Below, in pieces: positions 36,530 to 49,240 of a stretch of DNA of 64,000 nt. The stretch comes from Nageia nagi (lineage: Eukaryota; Pinophyta). Made by a program: the position numbers and the translations under genes. Positions within the stretch are counted from its first letter, which is position 1. Every line of letters begins with the position of its first letter. A model generated the notes under the pieces. The model saw only the letters and a program-made list of their open reading frames with translations, was not told the DNA's origin and ran no database searches. The stretch is taken from assembly GCA_050084985.1 (NCBI GenBank), contig JBITNC010000001.1:81406001-81470000 (forward strand), in the 5' to 3' direction.

Positions 36530-38600
36530 AGACACCTCAAAATTGTTCATTCATCTACTTTAAATGATTCAACCTATTTTTCAATTCTTTATGATCCCAT
36601 CATCCCTTAATCTTATTTTGATCCCATTTGCATGGTTAATTTTTGTAGCTTGAGCCTTTGTTATCACTTTGTGACCTTGGATCCTAATCAACCCATTGAT
36701 TAGGGGATCAGTTGATCGATTAGGTTAAAACCCTAACTAACCCACCAACTAAACCTGTATAAAATTCAATTCAAAATTAGAGTTCCCAACTCCTTCCATT
36801 GAATCTTGCAATGAAAAACTCATGAATTCCTATTGTCCATGCATATTTGGAACTATCCATTCAAGATTTTAACCAAGATTCTCTCACTTGGAACCATACC
36901 CATCACTTCCAAAGCAACAAAAAATGAATTCATGTCCTCTTCTTGCAAGGGAACCTTGGGTAATGCATTCTTGGCCTTTGTTTTATGGATATAATGATTG
37001 TTTTGAGTGTTTTTACAAGATCTTGAGGAGACGTAAAAACAAGGTTAATCACATATATCCTTTTTGTATTTTTTATAATTTATTTTGGTGCATGGTTGCA
37101 TACTAGTTATTTTAGGCTAGTCCCTTGTTGATTTAGGTTAGGGTCATCTAGTTTTTTTTACGCTTATTAATCTAGTTTAATCTTTAGCTAGCTTGCATTA
37201 TAGACATTATTCCATTTTCATTTGCCTTATTCATTCAAGATGGGGGGATTATAATCTCATTAGCTCTCTTTGAAACTTTCTTCTGTGTTTTTTGGATATC
37301 TCTATACATTGAATTGGGTTGATTTTTTTAGGGAACATTCCTAACATATCTTACACAAATATCTAAAAAATTTGGAGTATGAAATTTGGAAGAGTGGTAG
37401 TCAATTTCCTATAGATCGATTGGTAGATCTTAATCAACTTTTAGTAGATTAATTAGGGTTTTGGACATTTGAACTATCAATCAATTCTTACCCCATTGGT
37501 TCCTCTTTTTAGTTGGTCTAAATAGTATCAATTAGAGTTGTTTAGGTTTTTAAGCTAGGTTTTTCTCATTTTTTACAACTCTCATATATTTTTAACCTTG
37601 TAATTAGGTGGTAGTAGTCCTCTACTAGCATTTTAGTTACTAGGTTGTACATGTAATGCTTATTTGATTCATTTTTTTAATTCAAGTTTTTAAATTTCTT
37701 TGAGTACTACTATGATCAATTGGTTGACTAATTGATCATCCCACTAGTTAGTCCTTACAGCCATCTTTCAATAGATCAACTAGGTTCAAATTTTGTAACA
37801 CATATTTTTCACATGTTGAGAGCTTGGAGCTAGAGTTTCCCAAGCCATTACCCCTCTTTTTTCATGATTTAAGTTAGTACTTGTGTACTAAGTGCATTTT
37901 TAGGATTACAATCTTATTTCATTTTGTCCTTATTTTTGCTAAGTAAAGAAAAGAAATGAAAAATCTAAAGAAAAATGAAAAGCTATTTCATTTTGTTCTC
38001 CTACTTGCATTAGTTAAAATCATCCTTAGGTGGGAGTGCCTTTATTTTAAAATCATTTTTCATTTTACAAAGGAAAAGAAAAATATTGGAAGTTTTAGTT
38101 TCATTTTCCACACATATAAGTTGCATTCCATATTGGCTTTATCATACATACATTTTAAAGTCCACACAAGCCTAGGGAATATCTAGGGTATGTGGACTTC
38201 ATCACCATGACCTAACCCATACATGGATTTCATCACCAAGGTGGGAGTCCCCTTCTATCTAGCGAGCAGTCAATAGAGGTACTTGAGACACCCTTGCAAA
38301 ATGATCTACACCCCTAGAGATTGATCCTTACCTAAAAATGCTTGATTAGATTCATCTTTAGGGAAACTAATAAGAGTCAAAATTTACAAGTTATTTAAAA
38401 TTTAGTCTCATTAAAAATATAATATTCCTAATTGAATAAGAAGTGATTAGACAAGATAATTACTATTGCTATCTTCCACACTATTGCTATCTTGCATATA
38501 GGAAAGATGTCTTGATATCATATTAGGGTTGTGTGCCTTAATTTTTGCATCTACTAAGAAGAGTTTAACAACATTATAGGATTTGTGTTTCTTTGCTTCC
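36530..38600 (+). repeat. 5' LTR of the Tat-like element (about 2.07 kb)
   Basis: Starts TGTAGACACC and runs to just before the primer site at 38608. The first part is confirmed by the 3' LTR; the rest is inferred from the primer site because the 3' copy is truncated. A telobox 'aaaccctaa' (36728-36736) lies upstream of 'tataaaa' (36758-36764), and both are kept in the 3' copy. Confidence 0.75.
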
Positions 38601-38607
38601 ACTTATG

Positions 38608-38624
38608 TGGCACCATTGGGATAC
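38608..38624 (+). other. Decayed tRNA-Asp primer-binding site
   Basis: 'tggcaccattgggatac' resembles TGGCGCCGTTGCCGGGGA, the complement of plant tRNA-Asp used by Tat and Athila elements. Both CpG positions have changed G to A, the change expected from methylated CpG on the other strand. Confidence 0.7.
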
Positions 38625-38674
38625 TTTTATTTATGCCCCTTAGTTTGTTTTAATATTTTTTTTATGCTCTTAAA

Positions 38675-41400
38675 ATGGAAAGTGATCCACATAATACAAC
38701 TGAAACAAGAGCAAAATTTAAAGCTAGACAAACTACATCTTCTCAATCCAATCCACCTTCTCAACCACCTTCACCCTCATGTATCAACCCCTTTCACTTC
38801 ATATGACCCAAACCTCTCATATTACATCTTCTCCACCTTAACATTTTTCCATATCTTCTCATCAAGAGGATTTACAATTTCATAAATATTTACATGCAAT
38901 TCTATGTAAGAATTCCTTGTTTGGTGAGGCTAGTTCCCCACATCACGTGGAAGCAATTCATGATGACCCTCCCATTGAGGAGCAACTCTTGTTGAGTGAT
39001 ACTCATATCCAATATCTTTTCCTTTAATTTAGGGCCCAAAAACCTTTTGGTTTTAGGCCCCTATCCCCCAATGTTCCTAATATGGATAGCTAACCCTTCA
39101 CCAAACCACCACCTCCTTTGGAAGAGGATATTAGGGCATCATATCCTTTGCTTCCTCCTTCATTGTCCCATGTTGTCACTATGGAAACTTCATTTTATAA
39201 CCTAAACATGTCCATCCCTAATGATTTATATAGTTTCATTCACCATTTTGATCCTACCTATGGAAATCCTCCATCATCTTGCATGCCTTCTTCGATCGAT
39301 CTTGCACACCATAAACCACCTAATTATCCCTCCACCATATAGAATAACATAAGGGCCCATAATGATGAATTAGAATGAAGAAAATTGACCTATTGTTATT
39401 GTTCCTCCCCCTTGGCCTCATGGTCAAGCCTAATAAGTTTCATTAGCCTTGCCTCAAGCTCCATTAATCTCTCATGTGTACCCTTTGGTTCAATCTTCGT
39501 GGACACAAATTTAATCCCCCACTCTAAGACCATCAAGTGCTCCTCACCTAGATTATGAAGAGAGAGCCCAAATATTATAGGAATGGTATAGGATTTGAAA
39601 AGCTAAATGATTTACACAATTTATGGACCCTCATCATGAGCAAGAGGTAAGTGTTAATACACAAGTCTTGAGGATTGCAACCCCTCCCCAAATTACTATG
39701 GTTGACCTGACTTATTTATCTTACTAATAAGAGCCTATAGCACCTAGCAACTTGATCAATCCTAATCACCAAGAGATTGTTCCACCCTATTTTGCACCCA
39801 AGGTCTCCCAAACTAGGGTGTACATTGGTTTTGTATCTCAAGCGCATCCTTCTTAAGTTATCAAACCTTCATATGCTACTTCTCAACATCCAAATTATAT
39901 GCAAGCATACATTGGTTCTAAACCTCAAGAGCTTACTTATGCGCAAAATATTTCTAATCTTTTCAACAAGTCTAAGGCCCATCCCTTAGACAACTTCAAT
40001 TTTAGCCTCAAGGTGTGCATAACCAAGTGGTGCAAGGGTTTTTATTCCAAACCCACCATACTAAGCAAGTGAATGGTGGTTCAACACAACCAATTTACTA
40101 ACCTCAAGGGAAAAAATAAGCAACTAATGTGTATCAGTCTCCAAGCTATCAAGTTGTTGGGTCCTTTCCTCCAACTACCCTTCATGATGAGATCCTCAAG
40201 AAATTGAAAGAAATGGAGAAAAGGTTAAATGATAAAGGAAAATTTAAGTTTTCTTATAGGTCCATTTGCAATGAACGTATCCATCCATCAATTCCTTTGA
40301 AGGACTTTCCATAGAGGTTTGAGGTTGCAAAGATGGATAAGTTCAAAGGGAAAGAGGATCCTAGAGAGCATCTATGACACTTCAAGTATTCTTACTATAT
40401 CATAGATAATGATGATATCTTTATGTTGAGGACATTTCCTATGATTTTGGTAGGCTAATCCCTAGATTGGTATAACAACTTACCATAGCATAGCATCTTC
40501 TCTTTTGAGCAATTGGCCAATCAGTTCTTGGATCACTTTGGGATAAACATAAGAAAGAGAGATTCCATTATGAACTTGAGTAAATTATCCTAATTTTATG
40601 ATGAAACCATATCATATTATGTGTCTCATTAGAGAGCTATTGTAACCAAAATGCCTTATAGCTTGTCCTAAGAGGAGTTGGTCAAGCTATTCTCTAGGAG
40701 TTTTAATAAACATATCTCTTCTTTCTTACAAATCCAAAGGCACCTTACCTTTGAAGATGCTTTAGCTCAAGCCAAAATCATTGAAAAAGTGAAGATTCAA
40801 GATGGAGAGATAAAGCTTAGAAATAAGGATAATAACAATAATGCTTAAAAGAATCACAACAATGGTAGTAATCCTAACCCCCATACCCACCTAAATCATA
40901 AGCAAATCAAGTTACATATACAATTAATCAAGTGCGACCAATCCTTCAATTAGCTCCTCCTAGAAAAAGAAATAATCAACCAAGAAATTAGTATTAGCAA
41001 CTAGATCAAGGATAGTACAATTAGGGTAATCAGGGGTTGTATAATTAGGGTAACTAGGTGAATCAAGGTAACCAAGCTAATCAAAGTAATAATCAGGTAA
41101 GACCTCTTAGACCACCCAAATAGCCTTAGCAGTAGTAGAGAAATTGTACACCATTAGTGGAGCCCATAAAGGACATACTAAAGAAGCTTTTAGATGCAAA
41201 ACTAGTTACACTTCCTAAGATAAGACATTTGGACACCAATGGTCTGTGCCTACAATGGTATAAAGAAGATGAGATTTGTGCTTTTCATCACTAATATGGC
41301 CATGATACTAATAAATATCATAATTTGAAATCCAACATTCATAGATTGATTGATAATGGTCATGTTTCCATAGGAGCTCCACAAGCTTAACCTATTATAT
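38675..41400 (+). pseudogene. Tat-like gag remnant
   Basis: ATG 38675 opens MESDPHNTTETRAKFKARQT, followed by a long Pro/Ser-rich region. The capsid core is at about 40230-40830: 'KMDKFKGKEDPREHL', 'SLDWYNNLP', 'FEQLANQFLDHF', 'FYDETISYYV' and 'RSFNKHISSFL', the retrotrans_gag arrangement of the Tat lineage. A His/Cys knuckle remnant is near 41278 ('CAFHHYGHDTNKYHNLK' with one stop). Stops such as TGA after 'REHL' (about 40375) and TAG after 'NNLP' sit where Arg or Gln is usual or easily derived. Confidence 0.8.
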
Positions 41401-41689
41401 ATTTGGGGGTGTATCAAAATCCTTTTCTAGGGCATGCTTCCAATGTGATCTAAGTAACTACCATGCCCTCAACCTTAAGATAAGTCACATATGGTGGTCC
41501 TTTACCCATCAAGTTTTTTGGTATGATGGGCATCAAACCAATCCATGTTGCTACCCATATAAGAAGAGGAGGTGAGAGAGAACCCCCCTCGAGACACTAG
41601 AATACTACAAAAACCTATATAGCCAATGAATATTCAAGTTTCATCTCAACCTTCTTGACCAACCATTATAGTTTAGAATCAGCTAGAGA

Positions 41690-42160
41690 AGCAGTTGAGA
41701 TTAACTCCTACTAAACTATTTTTATGGGATTTATTACAACAATCCAAGGCTCACAAGGATTCCTTGAATGACATAATTAAGAAAATTGAGCTAAATAATG
41801 ATGATCCTAGTGCCTTCATTTATTTTTGTGCTATAGTTCAAGACTTAAACCTTCTATCACCTTTTACAAGGACTAGACATATCACACTCCTAGGTCATCT
41901 AAGAAACATATGGCTATATATATTGTTACATGCATAGATGGGAAAAGAGTTAAGAGAGTTATGATTAATGAGGAGTTAATGATAAATATGGTATCTACAA
42001 CAATGCTTCAGAGCCTTAGTATCCCTCTATCTTACTTGAGTGCTCCTACTCTAGCCATCAAGGCATTTAACAATACCTTATCTACTACTTTGGGAGTATT
42101 TGTGTTCCCTATCAAGGTGGGAATTAGATCAATTTCTGTGCCATGTTGCTAAGGGTGAGA
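41690..42160 (+). pseudogene. Tat-like aspartic protease remnant
   Basis: From about 41905 the frame reads 'MAIYIVTCIDGKRVKRVMIN' and then 'LAIKAFNNTLSTTLGVFVFPIK', the pattern around the protease fold of Tat elements. The expected DTGSS-type motif is replaced by 'NEELMIN', so the catalytic Asp is lost. Confidence 0.65.
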
Positions 42161-43360
42161 TGTAGTATAACATCCTTTTGGGATGACCTTCAATTGATGA
42201 CATGGATGGTGTTTCTTCATTGAGACATGGTTTCTTTAAGTATCTATATGGTGGTAACACCCATTGTATTCTAGTGGACTTGACCCCTTTTAGCCATTGC
42301 AACCTTATTCAAGTTCTTGATCTATTTGCTATGTCAAGTTTGTTACTTATCATCATCCTTATGAATAATAACCCTAACCAAGAATATTTAAGTTCACAAA
42401 CCTCCCCAATCTTTGCATCCTCTTACTAATCCATCTCTTAGGTCACAACCTCCTATGTCTTCACTTTCCTTGGATGTACCCCCTCCTATGCATCCCAATG
42501 GTAAGTCTCATGTTGATTCTTCTTTATCATAGTCATTGGGTCTTCTACCTCATGTCAATAATCCTCAACCTAAGTTGGTCCAACCTCAATCTTATAATCT
42601 AGTACCCCCACCTTGTGACCTACATGAATCATCAGATATGGCACTTTGACCTTCCCAAGAGTAATAGTGTCATTATTATACTTTTGATCATACCATTTAG
42701 GATGAATATGATGACTATAATGATTCTAATCCTTATTCAGTGATTTCATTATTCTACTTTTGACCATACCAAGTGACTTTTCAAGTTGTTCATAATAAGA
42801 GAGGCCTTGGTTTCAAAGGTCCCAAAACTTCTATGCTTGAGGAAGGGTTTGCCAATCTTAACATTCATAATCAATATTTTTATGTTGATGATGTTGGTCT
42901 TTACTTTCCTCCTTCTATTCCTATATCATTGGATTATTACATCCCCTTTGACTTCTTTGATGATCCTTCTTCTTCAGCTTTGGTCATTGCTATCAACATG
43001 ATTTCTCTTTATGAGCTTGATCCTCTTTATCATCCACTTGATGGTGATTCTTTGATTATTGTTAGTCTTGAATCTATATATTTCTCCATGTCACCATTAA
43101 GCTTCTTATCACCACATGAGGTTTGTTTTCCTTCTCATTGGTATATTGATGAAACATATTTTTCATATCTTATGTCTTCCATTCTTGATCCTACTAAATA
43201 CGATTACTCCTACCTTATTATCCTTAAGTAGCTTGAAGAAGGATCTAATATACATGTGGGCAACCTTGTCGAGAGAGATATTAGTGAGGATCCTAAAGAT
43301 GATAAGATTGTTTATGTTGGTGATATTTTGAATGAGTCTAAGCGTGATCTAGCCAAGTCC
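42161..43360 (+). other. Tat-like spacer between protease and RT
   Basis: Broken coding-like sequence. One open stretch of 152 codons (42773-43231) begins 'VVHNKRGLGFKGPK', a GLGF-type block seen in this region of Tat polyproteins, followed by acidic and hydrophobic sequence. I assign no enzymatic role. Confidence 0.5.
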
Positions 43361-44230
43361 ATCATGGTTCAGTTTCATAAGATATTTACTTTTACTTACA
43401 CTAATATGTTAGGTTTAGATCCTAACCTTGTCATGCATAACATTGTGACCTATTCTGATGCCAAGATGATTAAGCAAAAACCTAAGAAGTTTAACCCTAC
43501 CTAATCTCTCTTGATCAAGTATGAGCTTCAAAAGCTCTTGAAAGCTCACTTCATAAAATCTATTGATTACCCTAATTAGGTCTCAAATTTGGTTCTTATC
43601 AATTGATATGGTGGTCATATCTATATTTGCATGAATTTATATGACCTTAATAAAGCTTGTCCTAAGGATGACTTCCCATTACCTAACATTGATATCCTAG
43701 TTGATAATATAGCAGGGTATGAGATGTTTTCCCTTATGGATGGATTTTTAGGCTATAACTAGATCTGGATGAATCATGATGATCAATATAAGATAACTTT
43801 CACAACACCCTAGAGGATGTATTGTTATTGAGTCATGCCCTTTGGTCTAAAGAATGTAGCAACTACCTATCAAAGAGCCATGACTTACATCTTCCATGAT
43901 ATGATGCACAACATTATGGAAGACTATGTTGATGATATTTTGGTCAAATACAAGTCATATGAGGAACATTTCAATGTCCTTCAAAATATATTTAAGCCTA
44001 TTCTCAAGCATAATCTCAAGTTGAACCCTAAGAAGTGTATTTTTGATGTCCTATCTAGTAAGCTTCTAGGTTTCATCATATATAAATAAGGCATTGAGAT
44101 TGACCCAAAAAATGTCAAGTCTATTATTGGTATGCCTCCTTCACACAATCTTAATACCTTAAGAAGTATTTAAGGAAATATTCAAGCCATTCATTACTTT
44201 ATAGCTCAACTTTTGAATAAGTGTCATCCT
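43361..44230 (+). pseudogene. Tat-like reverse transcriptase remnant
   Basis: 'MNLYDLNKACPKDDFPLPNID' lies near 43631, 'VMPFGLKNVATTYQRAMTYIF' near 43830 and an intact YVDDILVK near 43925, then 'LKLNPKKCIFDV' near 44020 and 'KLLGFIIYK'. Several TAG/TAA stops interrupt it (for example in 'GYN.IW' near 43758). The YVDD core is preserved although the frame is dead. Confidence 0.85.
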
Positions 44231-44819
44231 TTTAACAAGCTCTTGAAAAAGGGTGTCATCTTTGAGTGAAACGAGAAGTGCCAACAAGATCTTAATGATA
44301 TCAAGAATACCTCACCACTCCTTCTATCTTAATACCCTCTAAGGATTATTTTCCTTTCTATCTATATCTTTTGATGGTTTATTTTGCCTTATGGGTCATG
44401 GTTACTCAAAATAATGATCAAGGTAAAGAGCAGGCTATCTATTACCTTATTCATATCCTTGTCAATTATGAGCTTATTTATATCTATATAGAGCACATTT
44501 GCCTTTCCATTATCTTCATGGCCAAAATATTATGATATTACATGCTTAATCATATGAATTACATAATTTCTCATGTTAATTCGCTATAGCATATGATGAA
44601 CAAGACTTATCATAATTCATGAACATCCAAGTGGATGATATTTTTGTTTGAGTTTGACCTTGACTTTATTAGTCAGAAATCCATTAAGGATCAGGTCATA
44701 ACTAACTAGTTGACCAAGGTGCCTTTGCTTGATAGCTCTCCTCTCAACATCAGTCTTCCTAATGAGGATATATTCAAGATTGACATAGAGGAGGAATCTA
44801 TTGATACACATGAACTATT

Positions 44820-45200
44820 TGATATGACTATGTACTTTGATGGATCTAAGTGTGAGCAAGGGGGTAGCTTAGGGATCATCTTCTTCATGCCTTAGGGTGT
44901 CTCTATTCCTTATTATTTCAACTTAGCTTTCCCTTGTATTAATAATAATGTGGAGTATGAATCCTTGATCCTAGGTCTTAAAACTTTCATACCCCTTAAT
45001 GTCGAGAGACTCATGATTTATGGTAACTCTCTTTTTATCATCAACCAAGTATTAGAAGTTTATGAATGCCATAATGAACTCCTTAAATCCTATAAAGAGG
45101 AAGTTATTAGACTCCTTAAGTTCTTTAAGGCCTATAAGATTGAGTTAGCCCCTAAATATTCTAATCATTTTACAAATACCATGGCTTCTTTGCGGTATTA
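44820..45200 (+). pseudogene. Archaeal-type RNase H remnant of the Tat-like element
   Basis: Reads 'MYFDGSKCEQGGSLGIIF' with the first catalytic Asp at 44839-44841, then 'NNNVEYESLILGLKT', 'MIYGNSLFIINQVLEVYECH', 'ELLKSYKEEVIRLLKFF' and 'YSNHFTNTMASL'. This second, archaeal-like RNase H after the normal one is a Tat-lineage trait. One TAG (44893-44895) breaks it. In the active-site block the family's Asp in 'GDS' is Asn here. Confidence 0.85.
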
Positions 45201-45339
45201 ATTCCATCTAATCCACATTAACATATCTAGCATGTGGAAATTGTGACTCTTAAAGAGTCATACCTTAAGTCACCTTCACCCCTCCCTCTCTCTAAAGCTA
45301 GTGTTTATGAGATTTTGATCAAGTCTTAAGACTTGTGGT

Positions 45340-46265
45340 ACAAATAGCTTCATTAATACCTTAAGTGGAATGGCTTCCCTCTTGCTATGTCAACCTTTAG
45401 TGGGGTTTTGATCTCATTGATTAGTTTGTTCCTCCTTTGTTTGGTAGTCACAAGTTCATTAATACTACAACTTAGTACCTTACCAAGTGGGTAGAGGTGA
45501 CTTCGTTAGTCTCTACTATGGGTCCTAAGATCATATCCTTCATAGAGACTCATATCATATATCAATTTGGTATTCCTATAAGGATCATTATGGAAAATGG
45601 CCTTAACTTTAAAAATTAACATATGAGGAGAATATGTAATCGATACCATATCAAACAATCTTTCTCCATGCCTTATTACCCCTAGGGTAATAGTCAAGAT
45701 GAGGCCTTGAACAAGATGATTATCATGATTATCAAGAAAAATAGTTGATGATAATAATTGTAATTTGCATGAGTCTCTCATGTACACTTTGTGGGCATAT
45801 CATACTAGCATTCAAATGCCCACAGGTGCTACAACCTTCTCTCTCATTTATAGTGTTGAGGATATCATGCCTCTTGAGCTTGAGATACCCTCCTTACATG
45901 TGTCTCTCAAGGAGTTTATCCCTAATGAGGAAGCCCATCAAGCTTGGTTGGATCAACTTACTTTGCTTGATGAAAAACATACCAATGTGATAGAGCATCA
46001 CAAGATTTATCAAGGATGTCTTAAGCAAGCATTTAATAAGAAGGTATAACTTCATGAGTTTTAGGTTGGTGATGTTGTGCTTAAAGACAACCAACAATAG
46101 TCCCATATAGAGGATCCTCTTAGGTAAAAGTTTGCCCCTAATTGGCTTGGTCCTTTTATCATTAAGTGCAAGATCAATCTTAGTGTGTATCATCTCACTA
46201 ATTTAGAAGGACAAAAAGAGCTTGAGCCTATTAATATTATCCATATTCATCCTTTTCATACTTGA
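45340..46265 (+). pseudogene. Tat-like integrase remnant
   Basis: The core includes 'LTKWVEVTSLVSTMGPKIISF' near 45477, 'QFGIPIRIIMENGLNFKN' near 45558 (the second catalytic position reads Glu-Asn) and 'YYP.GNSQDEALNKM' near 45675. The C-terminus runs from 'LMYTLWAYHTSIQMPTGATTF' near 45779 to 'NWLGPFIIKCKI' near 46140 and ends 'INIIHIHPFHT' at about 46264. Confidence 0.82.
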
Positions 46266-47126
46266 TATCTTGTTGTTTTTGTTTCCTTTTATTATTTTTC
46301 ATCATGTATTATTATGTTTATCATTTCTCTTTTCATATTTTATTTTCCCATCTATCTTGAATAGGGGGATGGTGCCTTACATGTAGGTCCTTTTCTTCCT
46401 CTTGAATGTTGTATCACTTTGAGTCTCTCATCCTTTTTGTTGTTTTGAATCACCTCATCAAGAGTTGATACTCGATCCTACCCTCTTTTCATGGTTTTAC
46501 ACTATTGCATGTTGCAAGGTAGGACCATAATCACTTAGCTCCTCAACACCTTGCATCATTTTCTTCTTATTTATGTATTTTTATTTTTCTCATCATTCAT
46601 CTTGGTTATGATTTTTGGTAACAATTTGGGTCCTCATTTAGGGTTAACCATTGGACATTATCTCTTGAATCCCTAATAGAGTAAATACAATCATGTACAT
46701 TCATGGAAATCAATCTTTTATGCTCTAAGAAGAGTTCAATCATCATTTTGTTACATCTTATCTTATATCATATCACTAACATTGTTGTATGTCCATTTTT
46801 GCATATTTTCATCCTATCCCATTCATGGTTCTCGATGATGACACCACTTGGGTCACAACCACTTTAGGTTGCATTTTTTCATTCACTTGGATTTGATCAT
46901 AGGCTATGACTATCATGGTTTTTGAGGGATATCCTTATGTTGCATATGACTTGAAATGTGTTTTATCCTCCTTTGATTTCATTTCCCTTATCTTATATAT
47001 TGGCTTTCTTCCAATTTTTGTGACTTGTATTTTTCATGCATTATCATTTTTGTTAGTCATATTTTGGTGCTTTTCACTTTATCTATTATCTATCTTCATG
47101 TTCATAACTTTCCTTTTGTCCATTTT
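46266..47126 (+). other. Start of the Tat-like 3' non-coding region
   Basis: T-rich DNA with no domain. It is cut by the insertion of the gypsy element at 47127. Confidence 0.6.
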
Positions 47127-48174
47127 TGATCCAAAATTTGGATCCTTTTAACATTTAGTAATCTCCATTTTAGTGTGTTCATTATGATCACCTTGTCTTC
47201 AACTTTCTGATGCTTCTTTCGAATCGTGAATCCGAGTCTATATGTAGAAGATATGATATTAATTATGTTTGTATATTTTGAGAAAAATTAAAAGGATTAA
47301 AAAAATAAAAATAAATAAATAAATATATATTCAAATGTTTTTGCAGGACCCATCGGACCACATAGAAGGAGGTGAGGTTGACCAGGCCTACGTGTAGCTC
47401 GATTGACCGTGAGACCATCTGCCTGCCACCAAGCCACCCATGCCAGCCAAACCGCCCACGCCAGCCAAGTTGCTAGTCAACAGGAGGTTGACTTCCTCTA
47501 AGCCTGCCACATGTCATCACCATAATGCACCCACCCAATTTTAGTTTTTTTGATGTATTTTTAGTGTTTTCAAAGGTTTATGGTGATTTTATCTCACCTA
47601 AGGTCCTATTATTAGGATGATTTAATTCTATGAGCCTAAAACAAATCAGTGAGCGTATCATTTTGATTTTAGAGCTCATTTTGGGGAGATTTTTACAACC
47701 ATTTGAGCCCAAATTTGACATGAAGATAAAGGAGGATAATGGGTATCTAAAAATAGGTTTTGTATTAAATTTCTTAGTTGTAAGACTCTCCAATTTTAGC
47801 CCCCAAAATTGTATAAAAAGGGGAGCAAATTGGAGGGAGAGAGAGAGAGGATTTCAGGAAAGTTATTTTTAGTTCTTGTTGTGATTTTTAGAGCTATGAG
47901 TGTGTTGTGAATGTGAAAGGAGGTTTTGAAGGAACATGGAGGCCTTGTAAAGTGATTCTACCCATTGATAGTAGAGAGCTTTTAAGCTAGATGTAGCCCA
48001 CACTAGGTGAACCAGGATAATTTTGCTTGTCTCTTTCTATGGTGAATGCTTTTCTCTTCTCTGTGTTTACAAATTTGTTCTTGATTTTCTTTTACAAGCA
48101 CTTAATTATTTTAAGTGTGAATTGATCCTAAGAAAAGGTTAAATTGAAATTTTAATCTTATAATTTATGGATCA
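47127..48174 (+). repeat. 5' LTR of the nested gypsy
   Basis: 1048 bp. It carries an extra block of about 80 bp (roughly 47598-47680) absent from the 3' LTR, the TATA word 'tataaaa' at 47812-47818 and a GA-rich run after it. The word 'gccagccaa' is repeated near 47440-47470. Confidence 0.92.
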
Positions 48175-48177
48175 AGT

Positions 48178-48189
48178 TTGGTATTAGAG
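48178..48189 (+). other. Primer-binding site of the nested gypsy
   Basis: 'tggtattagagt' lies three bases after the LTR and differs from TGGTATCAGAGC by two C-to-T changes. Confidence 0.85.
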
Positions 48190-48219
48190 TAGTTAAAATC
48201 ATTGGGATAACCTATATTT

Positions 48220-49240
48220 TTGAGATTGTTGTTGGTGTTTGGAAAGTGTTCTTGCATGTATACCAAGTCACAAAGTAAGATAGGAGAAGAAGAATTTATG
48301 GAGGAGGATCTAGAAATTGGTTCTAGAGTTTGGCTAAAGAAGCAAAGAGAGCTTGGAGCCATGGCCAATGAAGGAGGGTCTAATGTGGAAAAGCAAATTG
48401 TTGATCTCTCCACAATGTTCCAAAAGATGTCTCTACAATTCCAACACTTTCAAGAACAACAATACAAGAAAAATGAAGGTGAAACTAGTGAAGGTAATAA
48501 AATTGACAATGATGATACACATAGTGTTTTTCAAATTTCTCCTTTGAAATTGGAAGTTAAATTTGATTTGCCTACTTTTATTGGAGAAGTGAATGCTGAT
48601 AAGTTAGACCATTGGAATAAACAAATTGAGGTATATTATAGAATTCAAAGAATTGTAAGAGATGAGGATAAAATCCAATTAGCAACTCTTAAAATGAGTG
48701 GTAATGCACTTGTTTGGTGGGAAAGTTATTTGCAAAGTAAGAATGAATCAATTCAAGCTTGTATTGCTTCTTGGACCCATTTTGTACAATTGCTTAGAGA
48801 TCAATTTTATCCTTTAGGTTATCGACAAAAGGTAATCATGGAATGGCAAACTTTCCATCAAGGCAAAGGGAAAAGTGTGCAAGAGTACACTACAAAATTT
48901 TGAAAAAGAGCTGCAATGCTAGGTATTCCTCTTGATTCCCAAGATACTCTTAAGTATATTGGTGGTTTGCACAATTATTTAAGGCATACAATATTGATGT
49001 TTGATCCAAATGATTTGGATAAAGTTTGTGTACAAGCCACTCACTTAGAAGAAAGGGGAAAATTCATTAAGGAAGGGGAAAAGAAAAATGCTTCCAATAA
49101 TAATAGTAATAATGATTCTAAAAAGAATAAAGGAAAGGGGAAAAAGAAAACTATGTCTACTACACGAAAAGAGAAGTCTAAAGATTATGTACACATTGTC
49201 AAAAGGAAGGTCATTTAGAGGCTAAATGTTGGAAATTACA
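48220..49240 (+). pseudogene. Nested gypsy gag remnant with intact CCHC knuckle
   Basis: A 227-codon open stretch (48220-48903) holds an N-terminal region and the retrotrans_gag core ('LPTFIGEVNADKLDHWNKQI', 'KMSGNALVWWESYL', 'LLRDQFYPLGYRQKVIMEW'). A TGA at 48901-48903, where Arg is likely, interrupts it before 'KRAAMLGIPLDS'. After a Lys/Asn-rich linker and a frameshift near 49188 the zinc knuckle reads 'CTHCQKEGHLEAKC' (about 49189-49230), a perfect C-x2-C-x4-H-x4-C. The start codon is uncertain; an ATG near 48360 is an alternative. Confidence 0.87.
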
